Below, in pieces: positions 35,533 through 44,270 of a stretch of DNA of 64,000 nt. Source of the stretch: an uncultured Aquimarina sp. Lineage in GTDB: Bacteria; Bacteroidota; Bacteroidia; Flavobacteriales; Flavobacteriaceae. Numbering within the stretch: position 1 is the first letter of the stretch; each line of letters begins with the position of its first letter. A program made the position numbers and the translations under genes. The notes beneath the pieces are model-generated. The model saw only the letters and a program-made list of their open reading frames with translations. It was not told the origin of the DNA and searched no databases. The stretch lies in the NCBI RefSeq assembly GCF_947495315.1, contig NZ_CANLYD010000007.1, positions 62,001 to 126,000 of the forward strand, written 5' to 3'.

Positions 35533-36564
35533 TTATATGCCTATAGAACTTGATTTTATGGCCACTTTTGCACCACGTCTTAATCGTTTGAAAACACGAA
35601 GTGCAATTTGCGCCTGAGTAACGGGAATACTTGGAACGATTGGCAATCCCGTTTTTGTCATCATTTTGAAAGCCAATGCTCTTTCATTTGCTGGTAATTT
35701 CATCAAGGCAGCAAAGTAGAGCTTGGGGTTTTTAACAAAATCTTTTCGTGCCTTATAGGTCTCGGCAAAGTTGCGTTTATAACCAAAAGTCTTGTCGAAC
35801 GTCTTTTCCGCATTCTCAAAAAATTTATCTCTGTCAAAACCTCGCTTTATATTTTTGCCGTGCATTTCAACTTCTGAGGCTTTGTGTTTGCTTCCTGGGG
35901 AAAGGCTGACTGAATTGGAAGCATCCTTTCTGCTCACGATGATATGGATATGACTTTGGTTTCCATCTTTTTGCATTCCCTGGACTATCCGTTTTCCATT
36001 TTGTTGATGTGGTGCTTGACATTCCAGTTTGGCAATTTCTTTTCTCATTTTTTTGATATTCCCTTCAGCTCTTCCCGCTTGAACATTTCTAATTTCCGCT
36101 TTGATCTGCAATATTTTTGTGGCAAAGGGTTGGTTTTCTTTTATCTGAAAATCCGTTCCTTTAAAGGTGCGTTGGCGTTCAATTTTTGCGAAGTACTTAA
36201 TGTCATCTATCGTAATAGGTCGCCCATTGATTTCCCGATTGAAGCTGGCAACATAATCCTTCATCAATTCACGAGTATAGTTTTTTAAATCTTGGCTATT
36301 GTTCTGAAGTTTGCGTAATTCATATTTTGAAGGATTGACTGTAATCGAATAAAACTTGGGTTCTTTCTTTTTTAACTTTGCGGTGTTTCCATCAATTTCC
36401 TTGACCACTTCTTCAGCGGAAATCTCATCTCCATATTGATTGAAAAAGTGTTCCATATCCTGTTGTTCCAAACCTTGATTTTCTTTCTCTAAATAACCCA
36501 CGAAATCTGCTGAACTTTGTGAATAATTATTACCCAATTTTTGAGATGTGATTGTAATGTACAT
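35533..36564 (-). CDS. mobB: relaxase MobB (DUF5712)
   Basis: The 343-aa protein starts MYITITSQKLGNNYSQSSAD and contains SHIHIIVSRKD, the metal-binding histidine motif of relaxases, then the KHKASEVEMHGKN region and a basic C-terminus. This matches the Bacteroidetes MobB/DUF5712 relaxases, which nick oriT and pilot the strand. It is 11 bp downstream of mobA. Confidence 0.8.
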   Translation of the reverse strand: MYITITSQKLGNNYSQSSADFVGYLEKENQGLEQQDMEHFFNQYGDEISAEEVVKEIDGNTAKLKKKEPKFYSITVNPSKYELRKLQNNSQDLKNYTRELMKDYVASFNREINGRPITIDDIKYFAKIERQRTFKGTDFQIKENQPFATKILQIKAEIRNVQAGRAEGNIKKMRKEIAKLECQAPHQQNGKRIVQGMQKDGNQSHIHIIVSRKDASNSVSLSPGSKHKASEVEMHGKNIKRGFDRDKFFENAEKTFDKTFGYKRNFAETYKARKDFVKNPKLYFAALMKLPANERALAFKMMTKTGLPIVPSIPVTQAQIALRVFKRLRRGAKVAIKSSSIGI

Positions 36565-36575
36565 AGCTTAAAAAA

Positions 36576-36956
36576 TTAGAGTTGATTACTTGTATTTTGC
36601 TTTTCGCGAAAGCGCACTTCTTTCTTTTCTTCGGCATATTTCTTTTCTACGATTAGCGGTTTTTTGGTTGGTTCTTCTGTTTCAAACAGCGATTGAATCA
36701 TAGCCACCGTAGGTTTGGTTTGTGTCTTTTCTACATCACGCATGATGGCAATAACCGCATTGATTCTTTTTAAGAGTTTAGCTTCGATGGTTCTTCCTGT
36801 CGGACCTAATTTTTCTTTTGGCGAAATTTCATTGTAGAAGAAAAAATCGAGCATTGTAGCCATCGCTTCGGTGTGCGATTTGAAGTAAGTGCGTGAGAAT
36901 GTTTGGAAACGTTTTGCAGTTTCTTTTTTAAATCTAATGCCAGTAAATGAGTCCAT
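36576..36956 (-). CDS. mobA: mobilisation protein MobA (BfmA/BtgA family)
   Basis: The 126-aa protein has a ribbon-helix-helix-like start (DSFTGIRFKKETAKRFQTFS, then RTYFKSHTEAMATMLDFF) and a charged C-terminus. It matches BfmA/BtgA accessory mobilisation proteins that bind oriT beside the relaxase. The candidate oriT lies directly upstream. Confidence 0.8.
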   Translation of the reverse strand: MDSFTGIRFKKETAKRFQTFSRTYFKSHTEAMATMLDFFFYNEISPKEKLGPTGRTIEAKLLKRINAVIAIMRDVEKTQTKPTVAMIQSLFETEEPTKKPLIVEKKYAEEKKEVRFREKQNTSNQL

Positions 36957-37049
36957 ATTTCGCCGATTTGTCGCAAAATCTTCCCTAAAAATGGGCGTTT
37001 ACAGCCCTTTTGTCGCAAATTGCTGATTGTCAAGAAATTAATATAAATT

Positions 37050-37148
37050 CAAATTGCTGATAATCAGCAATTTGAAAACGAAAAGGAATCCGAAACATCG
37101 CGCAGCGTGTTACCCTCTTGCTATTCCTTTTCGTCCCGCTCGCGGGAC
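37050..37148. other. candidate oriT: cluster of inverted repeats
   Basis: Three inverted repeats occur in 99 bp upstream of mobA. CAAATTGCTGA/TCAGCAATTTG sits at 37050-37074 (3-bp loop). ACGAAAAGGAAT/ATTCCTTTTCGT pairs 37078-37089 with 37123-37134. GTCCCGC/GCGGGAC sits at 37133-37148. The 430-bp non-coding stretch 36957-37385 around them holds no convincing gene. Position next to mobA-mobB is where oriT lies in Bacteroidetes elements. Confidence 0.5.
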
Positions 37149-37385
37149 AAAAATCCATACAATCCGGCTAAAAAGCCGATTGCCATTTTCAAGGAAAATA
37201 ATTTTCCGATATGTTATTTTTCGATGTGCAAGGATATCGGCGAAAGTCGAAAAGTGGATAACCCTACTTAAAATTGAATGCTGAATTTCAGCGAAATAAA
37301 GATACGTTTTTTTATTGACTTGATATGAATTGTATACAAAAATACCCCTGAAAATTCAGAGGTGTCAATTCAATATTTCAAAAAA

Positions 37386-37583
37386 TCAAGGATTAAATAT
37401 GAAGGTATAGGAATATAGATTCTGCATTGCTTCTTCTTCAATCATAGTTTCAAAACAGGTATAATTTTCTTTTACGTATTTGCGAATACTATCGCCAAAT
37501 TTTCGTTCCACGTCTTTTTTAGAATTTTCTAAAAGTCGGTTTTGAGCTTCTTCGCTCAGGTCTGTAAAATTGAGATATACCAT
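37386..37583 (-). CDS. small hypothetical protein
   Basis: This acidic 65-aa protein (MVYLNFTDLSEEAQNRLLEN, then KKDVERKFGDSI) is not recognised. It starts 11 bp after the end of radC-like gene on the same strand and is likely co-transcribed. Predicted mostly helical. Confidence 0.5.
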   Translation of the reverse strand: MVYLNFTDLSEEAQNRLLENSKKDVERKFGDSIRKYVKENYTCFETMIEEEAMQNLYSYTFIFNP

Positions 37584-37594
37584 AGCTATTTGCT

Positions 37595-38044
37595 TTACAA
37601 AATTCCGTTATCAGAAAAACTATAGTAATCCCCATCGGGTGCAAAAATCAAATGGTCTAACAATCTGATGTCAAAAATAGATGCAGCTTTTTTGATTTTG
37701 TTTGTCAATTTTATATCTGCTTCACTTGGTTGTAACTTACCACTCGGATGATTATGTGCTAATATCAAACCTACTGAAAGTGACTTTAAAACAGTTGCAA
37801 ATAGAATACGCATATCCACTAAAGTTCCTGCAATTCCACCTTGTGAAATTTGGCAAATACCTTTCACTTTATTGCTGTTATTCAAGAGTACAATTTTAAA
37901 CGTCTCTTGTAATTCCATTGTACGTTTATCCCAGTTTTGAAAAAGGACTTCTGCAGCTTGTGCAGAGGATGAAACCTGAACCCAATCTTTGGATTTAACA
38001 CCACCTTCATAACTTATTTTTATTTCGTTAACTTGTGCTTTCAT
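37595..38044 (-). CDS. RadC-family JAB-domain protein
   Basis: ATG 38044 (MKAQVNEIK) is preferred, because the earlier in-frame ATG at 38113 would place the ssb terminator inside the gene. The 149-aa protein carries the JAB metalloprotease-like motif ILAHNHPSGKLQPSEAD (H-x-H-x10-D). RadC proteins are common on mobile elements; their role is uncertain, possibly anti-restriction or replication-related. Confidence 0.8.
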   Translation of the reverse strand: MKAQVNEIKISYEGGVKSKDWVQVSSSAQAAEVLFQNWDKRTMELQETFKIVLLNNSNKVKGICQISQGGIAGTLVDMRILFATVLKSLSVGLILAHNHPSGKLQPSEADIKLTNKIKKAASIFDIRLLDHLIFAPDGDYYSFSDNGIL

Positions 38045-38070
38045 TGTGCATATGATTAATGTGTGAATGA

Positions 38071-38109
38071 AAAAAAAGAGGGCGCATCTTTCGACCGTTA
38101 CGCCCTCTT
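38071..38109 (-). terminator. terminator after ssb
   Basis: On the minus strand GAGGGCG (38107-38101) pairs with CGCCCTC (38084-38078) and is followed by a run of T. It lies 12 bp past the ssb stop codon. Confidence 0.75.
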
Positions 38110-38120
38110 TCATTTTAGGT

Positions 38121-38465
38121 TTACTTATCGCTTTTACTTCCTAACAATAAGATTTCATCGGCTACTACTTCCGTAACATAGCGTTGTTCATTATCATCGG
38201 TTGTGTAGCTTCGGGTTTTTAGTTTACCCGATATTCCAACTTCTTTTCCCTTAGCAACATACTTCTCTACAATTTCGGCAGTCTTGCCCCAGGCTACAAT
38301 TGTATGCCAATTCGTATCTGTTTGCTTTTCACCTTTGCTGTCTTTGTAATACTCATTTGTGGCTAATGAAAAACGGGCTACTTTCTTTCCGCTTTCAAGG
38401 TTCGTAATGGTTGGTTCTTGTCCAACGTTTCCAATTAACTGTACGTGATTTTTAATAGTACTCAT
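38121..38465 (-). CDS. ssb: single-stranded DNA-binding protein of the ICE
   Basis: The 114-aa OB-fold protein has VQLIGNVGQEPTI, the WHTIVAWGKTAEI core and KGKEVGISGKLKTRSY. It stops at LLLGSKSDK and lacks the linker and acidic DDDxPF tip used by chromosomal SSB to recruit partners. This is typical of short element-encoded SSBs, which coat the transferred strand. Confidence 0.9.
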   Translation of the reverse strand: MSTIKNHVQLIGNVGQEPTITNLESGKKVARFSLATNEYYKDSKGEKQTDTNWHTIVAWGKTAEIVEKYVAKGKEVGISGKLKTRSYTTDDNEQRYVTEVVADEILLLGSKSDK

Positions 38466-38958
38466 AATAAAATATTTAAGTGATTTATATTTCCCCTATT
38501 GATTTAAAACAGATTAAATTTTAAGGGGTGTTTGTTCTTTTCTTTCGTGCACCGCACAATGGATAGAGTGGGTTTTGTCAAGACTTTTAGGGAATAAATC
38601 AGGTGTGTTTGCGACGTAGTAAAATCCTTGGATTTTCAAGGAAGTAGAAACCTTATTTTTCACTAAAACTCGTATAGTCTTGACAAGTTCCATAAGGGCA
38701 TTAGCAATTCTTTTAAACGCAGTTGTGTTTGAGCGTACCGATAGTTAAGCGAAATAAGTAGCTGTGGTTAAATTAGAATTGGTTATGTCGTGCCTGTTTT
38801 TCGACGACCCGAAAAACAACAAAGGCTTTATCCATTATAAACCCCTTAAAATCTGCAAGACAGCGGTTCGGTTTTTAAGGATTTTCGAGTGAGGGCTCAA
38901 GAAGACCGCGCCGAAAATCCTGTTAAGAAAACCGAAGTGATGGCTTTCCGATGAAAAA
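38466..38958. other. long structured non-coding region upstream of ssb
   Basis: No credible gene is present. Features seen: near-matching stems CGGTTTTTAAGGATTTTCG (38869-38887) against the complement of 38912-38934, and TTGTCAAGACT near 38577 facing AGTCTTGACAA near 38675. The local GC content is higher than in adjacent genes. It could be a long leader or a structured RNA on the minus strand. Confidence 0.4.
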
Positions 38959-39123
38959 GCGGACTTGATTCATAATTTTGGCTCAGGAATGAAGTGTTCC
39001 TTTCCAGCATAGCGGAAAGGGTTAACGGAATGGAAAGCTAAAATTGGGGATTGTGTCCAAGACTGTTTTAGTGAAGCTCTTTTCCCGAAGTGTAGAACAG
39101 CGGAATGCAGGGGAATGGGCTGA
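38959..39123. repeat. direct repeat, left copy (flanks serine hydrolase)
   Basis: This ~165-bp segment recurs in the same orientation at 40620-40799. Long shared blocks include GGGTTAACGGAATGGAAAGC and ATTGGGGATTGTGTCCAAGA, then GTGAAGCTCTTTT. Differences are scattered substitutions and one palindromic insertion in the right copy. Confidence 0.85.
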
Positions 39124-39164
39124 CTCACAAAATCTATCGGCTAAGATTGGTTGATGTTTTGCGG

Positions 39165-40499
39165 TTAGTTTTGTTTTATGTACTCCAAGTTCTGTCCGTG
39201 TTCGTGAAGAATTAACTTTCCATTATTAAAATCAAATCTTGTATTGAAATTGTCCAAAAAATACTGATTTTCATTTTCAGGAAGCAATCTCATATCAGGT
39301 GAATTTGGTAAAGCCAAAAATAAGTTGTCATCAACTAATTTGATTTCAAGTCGGTTTTTTCCGCTTTTGTATTGTCCAACGTGTTTTTGCATTTTGCTGA
39401 CCTCTATTTTGTTGTCATTCCTGATTGTCCATTTATCATAGGGCATTCCCAAAACTATTGAAGTTATTCCCATACCAATAGACCAGACGTTTTGTTCATA
39501 CGTGCCATAATTATTCAACAGAATAATGATTAGTTCATCATTCGGATAGTAAATTAGCTCGGACATAAAGCCTGGATAACCTCCAGAATGCTTTATGTAC
39601 TTTTTGTCAAAATATTTGCTAATTTCCCATCCATATCCATAATTTCTAATTTTTGGTTTAAACGCCAATTCCCAAGTTTTTGGATTTAAAAATTGCTTAT
39701 TTGAAACTACTTTTGCCCACTGCGATAAATCACTTGTTGTGCTATAAATAGAGCCAGCAGAATATGCAAAAGTCGAGTCATAGTGTTTATAAGGTATTGC
39801 TTCATTTTTATTCCAAAACTGATAACCTTGAGCCTTTTCATTTTTTGGCAATCCGTTAAAGTCAAAACCAGAGTTTGACATTTTAAATGGTTCGAATAGA
39901 TATTCTCTGACAATAGTCTCATACAGTTTACCGGTTACTTTCTCAATTATGAGACCAAGAAGGAAATATCCCGAATTATTGTAACTGTAGTATTTGCCTG
40001 GTCTAAAATCCAATGGTTTGTCTTTAAAATAATTTACGACAAAATCTTTAGAAATAGGATTGTTTACCAATGTTGAGTCTTCAATCCCAACATCGGCTGT
40101 ATAATTGTATATTCCACTTGAATGCGTAATCAAATGATGTATTGAAATTTTTGAGCCATTCGGATATTCTGGAAAATATTTATTCAGTTTATCTTTTACC
40201 GACAGTTTCTTTTCGTCCTGTAATTTTAGAATGATGGACGCCGTAATGGTTTTGGTAATTGAAAGAATCGGAAATTTTGTTTCAGTAGTATTTGGTATCT
40301 TTTCCTCGATTTGACTGTAGCCGTAGCCTTTGTTCAATAGAGGTTCATTTTTGTGATAGACCAATGCAACACCATTAAACTTGTAAGCCTTATGAGCTGA
40401 ATTCAGATATTCATCTATTTCGTTTGTTATCGATTTGGCGTTTTGTGCATTCAAATTGAAAGCACATAGTAGCATTGAAAAAATTATGATTAATCTCAT
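39165..40499 (-). CDS. beta-lactamase-fold serine hydrolase, exported
   Basis: A signal peptide ends at LNAQ. The class C/penicillin-binding-protein motifs are SITK (S-x-x-K, near residue 79), YSYNNSGY (Y-x-N) and KHSGGYPG (H-x-G). The ~350-residue catalytic domain is followed by a ~90-residue C-terminal beta domain. It is an esterase, peptidase or low-activity beta-lactamase; a true resistance role cannot be told. The gene lies between two long direct repeats and looks like a cassette. Confidence 0.85.
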   Translation of the reverse strand: MRLIIIFSMLLCAFNLNAQNAKSITNEIDEYLNSAHKAYKFNGVALVYHKNEPLLNKGYGYSQIEEKIPNTTETKFPILSITKTITASIILKLQDEKKLSVKDKLNKYFPEYPNGSKISIHHLITHSSGIYNYTADVGIEDSTLVNNPISKDFVVNYFKDKPLDFRPGKYYSYNNSGYFLLGLIIEKVTGKLYETIVREYLFEPFKMSNSGFDFNGLPKNEKAQGYQFWNKNEAIPYKHYDSTFAYSAGSIYSTTSDLSQWAKVVSNKQFLNPKTWELAFKPKIRNYGYGWEISKYFDKKYIKHSGGYPGFMSELIYYPNDELIIILLNNYGTYEQNVWSIGMGITSIVLGMPYDKWTIRNDNKIEVSKMQKHVGQYKSGKNRLEIKLVDDNLFLALPNSPDMRLLPENENQYFLDNFNTRFDFNNGKLILHEHGQNLEYIKQN

Positions 40500-40619
40500 A
40501 TTTTGATGTTCACTTAGCTATTTTTTAATTTGAATAACAATTTTTATACCATAACAAAAATAAGGTTATCCTATTGTTTTACTTGGAACTATAGATTTTT
40601 CTTTTTAGTTGAATTTAAG

Positions 40620-40799
40620 GCGGACTTAATTCACAATTTTGGCTCTGGAATGCAGTGTTCCTTCGCAGTCCCGATAGCTATCGGGACGGAAAGGGTTAAC
40701 GGAATGGAAAGCTGAAATTGGGGATTGTGTCCAAGACCTTTGTAGTGAAGCTCTTTTACCTGAATGCAGCTTTTCGCGAAATGAAGGGGAATGTGCTGA
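40620..40799. repeat. direct repeat, right copy, with palindromic insertion
   Basis: Second copy of the repeat at 38959-39123. It carries an extra perfect 20-bp palindrome, GTCCCGATAGCTATCGGGAC, at 40668-40687, absent from the left copy. Confidence 0.85.
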
Positions 40800-40870
40800 G
40801 TGGGATTGGAAGTAAATGCTTATCATATATTTAGTCATCCAGTTTAAGGTACTGGATAAACCTATCAGCA

Positions 40871-41707
40871 TTAAGCCATCTCATAAACTTCATCGAATAG
40901 CTTTTTATCTAATCGTTCTTGTTGACCGAAGCTTTTCTTCAATACGTTATGAAGTACAGAATTGAATGCATTGTAGCCCAGCCAAAGATTAGGCTCTTCA
41001 TTGAGCAACAAAGCTTCGTAGTTCAATATCTCGATGACTTCACGAGACTTTTTTGAAGGGTCGCTATTTTTGTCGCTACATTCGTATCTAAAGAGTTTTG
41101 TTTTGTCAAGAATGGCTTTAACAAATTCTTGTATGTCGATGATTTTAAATTCCTTCATCTTATCGAACTTCTTGGTAATAGTATAAAACTCATTGTCCAG
41201 AAACTTGTCGAACAGATTGATCAGCTTTGGCATTATAAGGTCTGTATTGTTCTTACTGTGCTTGATGGAAAACTCAATTTCTGCCTGAGAAACGTGCAGG
41301 CCATTTGAACATACTTTTCTATAAAACCCGAAATGGCCAGAGGTCTTTTCGCTACCATCATAGGAATTCTTGAACCGAAGCATCGGTAATATCAAGTCCT
41401 TGTCGTTCTTGACTGTAAACTGGCTTTTGTCATCGATGATAAAATCGGTAATGAACGACCTGTCATTCTTGTTGATGGTGCGCTTGTGAAAGTTCAACTG
41501 GGCATCGGTTAGCATTTCCTCAGCTTTTCTGAAGAACAATTGATTCGGTATGTGGCCATAACTGTTAGATACCACGTTAACGATTTTGCCATTTGAAATT
41601 ATGACGTTTTCGAGCCCTCGTCGGGATTCCATCTGTGTCAAAGTTTTTAAGGATTTCATTTCTGATGGAACGAAGATTTCATCCTGTTGCAAATTTTGTA
41701 AATACAT
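40871..41707 (-). CDS. DUF932 family protein
   Basis: The 278-aa protein has the DUF932 core: LILPMLRFKNSYDGSEKTSG, then HFGFYRKVCSNGLHV and an N-terminal NSYGHIPNQLFF. DUF932 proteins are common on phages, plasmids and ICEs; function is unknown, possibly DNA maintenance or anti-defence. It is downstream of a 53-aa gene and one copy of a 131-bp repeat. Confidence 0.7.
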   Translation of the reverse strand: MYLQNLQQDEIFVPSEMKSLKTLTQMESRRGLENVIISNGKIVNVVSNSYGHIPNQLFFRKAEEMLTDAQLNFHKRTINKNDRSFITDFIIDDKSQFTVKNDKDLILPMLRFKNSYDGSEKTSGHFGFYRKVCSNGLHVSQAEIEFSIKHSKNNTDLIMPKLINLFDKFLDNEFYTITKKFDKMKEFKIIDIQEFVKAILDKTKLFRYECSDKNSDPSKKSREVIEILNYEALLLNEEPNLWLGYNAFNSVLHNVLKKSFGQQERLDKKLFDEVYEMA

Positions 41708-41724
41708 AGCTTTTGAATTTAAGA

Positions 41725-41886
41725 TTAAACATTTTTTAATAACACCGCATAATAGATTGGATGCTTTTCTCTGTAATAAGCCAAGTGGCTTTCCGCACCT
41801 TCGATGTTATAATTTTCTTTACTCGATTGATAATGTATTTCAGCCTCTTGTGGCGAAATTTTAGATTTTTCAGATACTCGTTTCAT
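41725..41886 (-). CDS. 53-aa conserved-looking small protein
   Basis: The frame starts MKRVSEKSKISPQEAEIHYQ and ends EKHPIYYAVLLKNV. It lies between the 131-bp repeat (15 bp upstream) and the DUF932 gene (17 bp downstream), both on its strand, so it is probably the first gene of that transcript. It is too short for family assignment. Confidence 0.5.
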   Translation of the reverse strand: MKRVSEKSKISPQEAEIHYQSSKENYNIEGAESHLAYYREKHPIYYAVLLKNV

Positions 41887-41900
41887 AATGATATATTTTG

Positions 41901-42031
41901 ATTAAACAATATTTGAGCAGTACCCAAACGGAAGCTAAAATCTCAGCTCAAAAGGAAACGGAATAAATAAGCGTAGGGTGTAGCGATGGCTTTATGCCGT
42001 AGTCTTTTGATGGGTGTATTTTACGAGTTTA
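41901..42031. repeat. 131-bp direct repeat, left copy (leader of DUF932 transcript)
   Basis: It matches 43950-44080 without length change. Shared blocks include ATTAAACAATATTTGAG, GCTCAAAAGGAAACGGAATA, TGGCTTTATGCCGTAGTCTT and TTTTACGAGTTTA. On the minus strand each copy ends just before a gene start, so it is probably a shared promoter/leader. Confidence 0.85.
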
Positions 42032-42094
42032 TCTTTGCGCTAACTATTGATTGATAACCCTTCCTTGTAAATACATATTTTTGGTACTATCATA

Positions 42095-42133
42095 AAAAAG
42101 AAGAAGGGCCAGCACGAATGCCGACCCTTCTTC
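42095..42133 (-). terminator. terminator of the ParB-like gene
   Basis: On the minus strand GAAGGGTCGGC pairs with GCTGGCCCTTC across a short loop and is followed by TTCTTTTTT. It begins 12 bp after the ParB stop. Coordinates are approximate. Confidence 0.7.
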
Positions 42134-42145
42134 AAACAACAAAAG

Positions 42146-43942
42146 CTAATCGTTTAGTTCCTGAATTTTCTTTTCAAGAACTGTGATGCGCTCTTTCAAA
42201 CGTGCTTCACGCTTGTCTCGTTTTTCGGTATATTCCTTCTCAATACCGGCAATCTTGGATTTATAATACCCTTGCATTGCATTGTAGAATGAAATGTTTG
42301 TCAGGTTATTTACGTGATTGCTTTCGCCAAAATGCACTTGCTTTGTAAGCATATAGCGTATCAGCTTGTGAAAGATTTCCTTTTTGAATTTCTTCTTGAA
42401 ATTCTCGACCATTTCAACTTCGGTCATCTTGGACGTTTCGCTTAAGAACTTTGAAAAATACTTTTGTTGGCTCATATAGTCCACATTATTTTCAAAGAGC
42501 GATATCGAGAATGCCACCATTTCGTCTGTTGAGAGTGTCTTCTTCGTATTGATGTATTTGGTCTCACGAATCATTTGAACCACTTCTTCAAATTGCTTGT
42601 TGTTCTCTATTTGCTTCTTGCGGATTTCCCTTTCATTGATTTTAATGATTTGTTCTTCAGGTGTGCAATCTGCCATTTTTCTGTTGGCCAATGGTGCTGA
42701 ATACTCACTCGATTTATCTTTTGATTTCTCGCTTACCTTGACAAAAACTTCCTTGTTTTGGTAAGTCTCAGGATGAAAAACGATACCATTTACAAATCCT
42801 TTTTCCTTTGCAGTAATAAACTGTTCCAGTTCTTCATTGAAGCTCTGTATCGCTTCTTCCAATTCTGCCTTGAGTTCGTCCTCAGAATAATCGTAATGTT
42901 GATATTCTATTTTGATGGCTTCTATTGTAGGCTTAATTGGATTTTCAATGATTTCAACATCATCCAGCAGATAGACCTTCAAGCCACTTTTTTCCAACTG
43001 TGAAATAACCAGCTGATTGTTTTCGTCATCTGCCCAATACCGTCGTATTTCAGGAATTAGTAGGATGTATTGCTTCTTAGCCTTTTCAATCAAGTTCAAG
43101 AACGATTTACTTTTCTTAGTTTCAAAACAAGCAGATTTTGTACAGACCATTTTACCCTCGCCAAACAGATTACCTTGATTGGCCGCATTAAATGGACATT
43201 CAATACAAGAGCCTGCTTTCGGCACTAATTTCTTATCAGCTACATCGAAAGATGCTTTTTCCAAGTCATAGGACTGGTCCTTAATCATCCTGTTGATTTG
43301 ATGCGCATTAAAATCTTCGCCCATCGTTTCCAACATCATCTGCTGTTCTTCTGGTGCAAACAATGCAACACCTACACCTAAGGAAATGGTCAATTCGCCA
43401 TTGCGAACAAAGTGTTTGAAACCCTCTATTAAACCTGCCAATTTTAGGCGCTGTCTGATAAAGTTGTCCGTTCTGCCCAATCGCTTTGCAATTTCTATTG
43501 GCGCATACTTCTCGCTTAGGTAAGCAATCGCTTCAGCTTCCTCGGTAGGTTCTACATCCTGTCTTTGCAGGTTCTCGATGATTTGAACTTCAAGGACATC
43601 ATTGTTCTCATAAGTCCTCACAATACTGGGTATGGTCTTTTTTCCTGCCAGCTTGCTTGCACGATATCGGCGTTCGCCCATCACGATGACATAATGGCCA
43701 TTTAGATGCCTTACCGTGATTGGCTGCAATACACCGTGCTCTTCGATACTCTCAGAAAGTTGCTGTAATGCATCTTTGTTGAAAGTCTTTCTTGGTTGTT
43801 CTATGTCAGGCTTGATGTTGCCCAGTGGTAAGTTCTGAATTTGAAGTACGGATGATTTCTTTCCGTTTACTTCCTTCTTGGCAGTAGATTTCTCTCTACT
43901 GCGCTTCTTTGTGGTACTCGCTTTTGTTGTCATAATACTCAA
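42146..43942 (-). CDS. large ParB/RepB/Spo0J-like protein
   Basis: The 598-aa protein has a basic start, then a ParB N-terminal domain (residues ~35-125, with IKPDIEQPRKTFNKDALQQL and the GERRYRA box) and a ParB helix-turn-helix (IAKRLGRTDNFIRQRLKLAG). A cysteine group (CIECPFN then CTKSACF) may bind zinc. The long C-terminal half is helical and charged. No parA is nearby, so a role in element segregation, CTP-dependent DNA binding or gene control is open. ATG 43933 is an alternative start. It is preceded by the second 131-bp repeat. Confidence 0.8.
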   Translation of the reverse strand: MSIMTTKASTTKKRSREKSTAKKEVNGKKSSVLQIQNLPLGNIKPDIEQPRKTFNKDALQQLSESIEEHGVLQPITVRHLNGHYVIVMGERRYRASKLAGKKTIPSIVRTYENNDVLEVQIIENLQRQDVEPTEEAEAIAYLSEKYAPIEIAKRLGRTDNFIRQRLKLAGLIEGFKHFVRNGELTISLGVGVALFAPEEQQMMLETMGEDFNAHQINRMIKDQSYDLEKASFDVADKKLVPKAGSCIECPFNAANQGNLFGEGKMVCTKSACFETKKSKSFLNLIEKAKKQYILLIPEIRRYWADDENNQLVISQLEKSGLKVYLLDDVEIIENPIKPTIEAIKIEYQHYDYSEDELKAELEEAIQSFNEELEQFITAKEKGFVNGIVFHPETYQNKEVFVKVSEKSKDKSSEYSAPLANRKMADCTPEEQIIKINEREIRKKQIENNKQFEEVVQMIRETKYINTKKTLSTDEMVAFSISLFENNVDYMSQQKYFSKFLSETSKMTEVEMVENFKKKFKKEIFHKLIRYMLTKQVHFGESNHVNNLTNISFYNAMQGYYKSKIAGIEKEYTEKRDKREARLKERITVLEKKIQELND

Positions 43943-43949
43943 ATTTTTG

Positions 43950-44080
43950 ATTAAACAATATTTGAGTAGAAACCAAACGGAAGATAAAATCTTGGCTCAA
44001 AAGGAAACGGAATAAATGAGTAGTGGAAGAAGCGTTGGCTTTATGCCGTAGTCTTTTGATGGAAGTATTTTACGAGTTTA
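43950..44080. repeat. 131-bp direct repeat, right copy (leader of ParB gene)
   Basis: Copy of 41901-42031 in the same orientation, ending 8 bp before the ParB-like ATG on the minus strand. This makes a duplicated regulatory leader likely. Confidence 0.85.
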
Positions 44081-44197
44081 ACTTGCGGATATATTGTATG
44101 ATAATAAACTCCCTCTAATGTAAAATGAAGATTTATAGAATTTAAAACCAAATAATAATATTTACCACCAGTGTTTATTAAGTTTTGAAAAATACGT

Positions 44198-44219
44198 TAT
44201 TCTGTACCTATTCTGTACC
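44198..44219. repeat. tandem 11-bp repeat near ICE end
   Basis: TATTCTGTACC occurs twice head to tail, 52 bp from the tRNA-Met 3' end. Possible integrase arm site or part of the attachment region; the integrase and the opposite end are outside the window. Confidence 0.3.
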
Positions 44220-44223
44220 CATT

Positions 44224-44259
44224 GCAAAAAAGAAAGGCTTTCGATTTCTCGAAAGCCTT
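44224..44259 (-). terminator. terminator downstream of tRNA-Met
   Basis: AAGGCTTTCGA (44234-44244) pairs with TCGAAAGCCTT (44249-44259) across 4 nt. On the minus strand it is followed by TTCTTTTTT, 11 bp past the tRNA end. Confidence 0.75.
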
Positions 44260-44270
44260 GTCTTTGCTAG

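Noticed and set aside
37054..37284. Plus-strand open frame in the oriT region
   Set aside because: It runs through the inverted repeats, is very basic with no family features, and lies in the expected non-coding oriT region.
39165..40499. Antibiotic-resistance beta-lactamase
   Set aside because: The S-x-x-K, Y-x-N and H-x-G motifs define the broad serine hydrolase family; nothing in the sequence shows a specific resistance enzyme.
1..44250. Insertion sequences or a transposase gene in the ICE
   Set aside because: No DDE, Y1 or serine transposase motif was recognised in any long frame. The integrase expected for the element is presumably left of the window.
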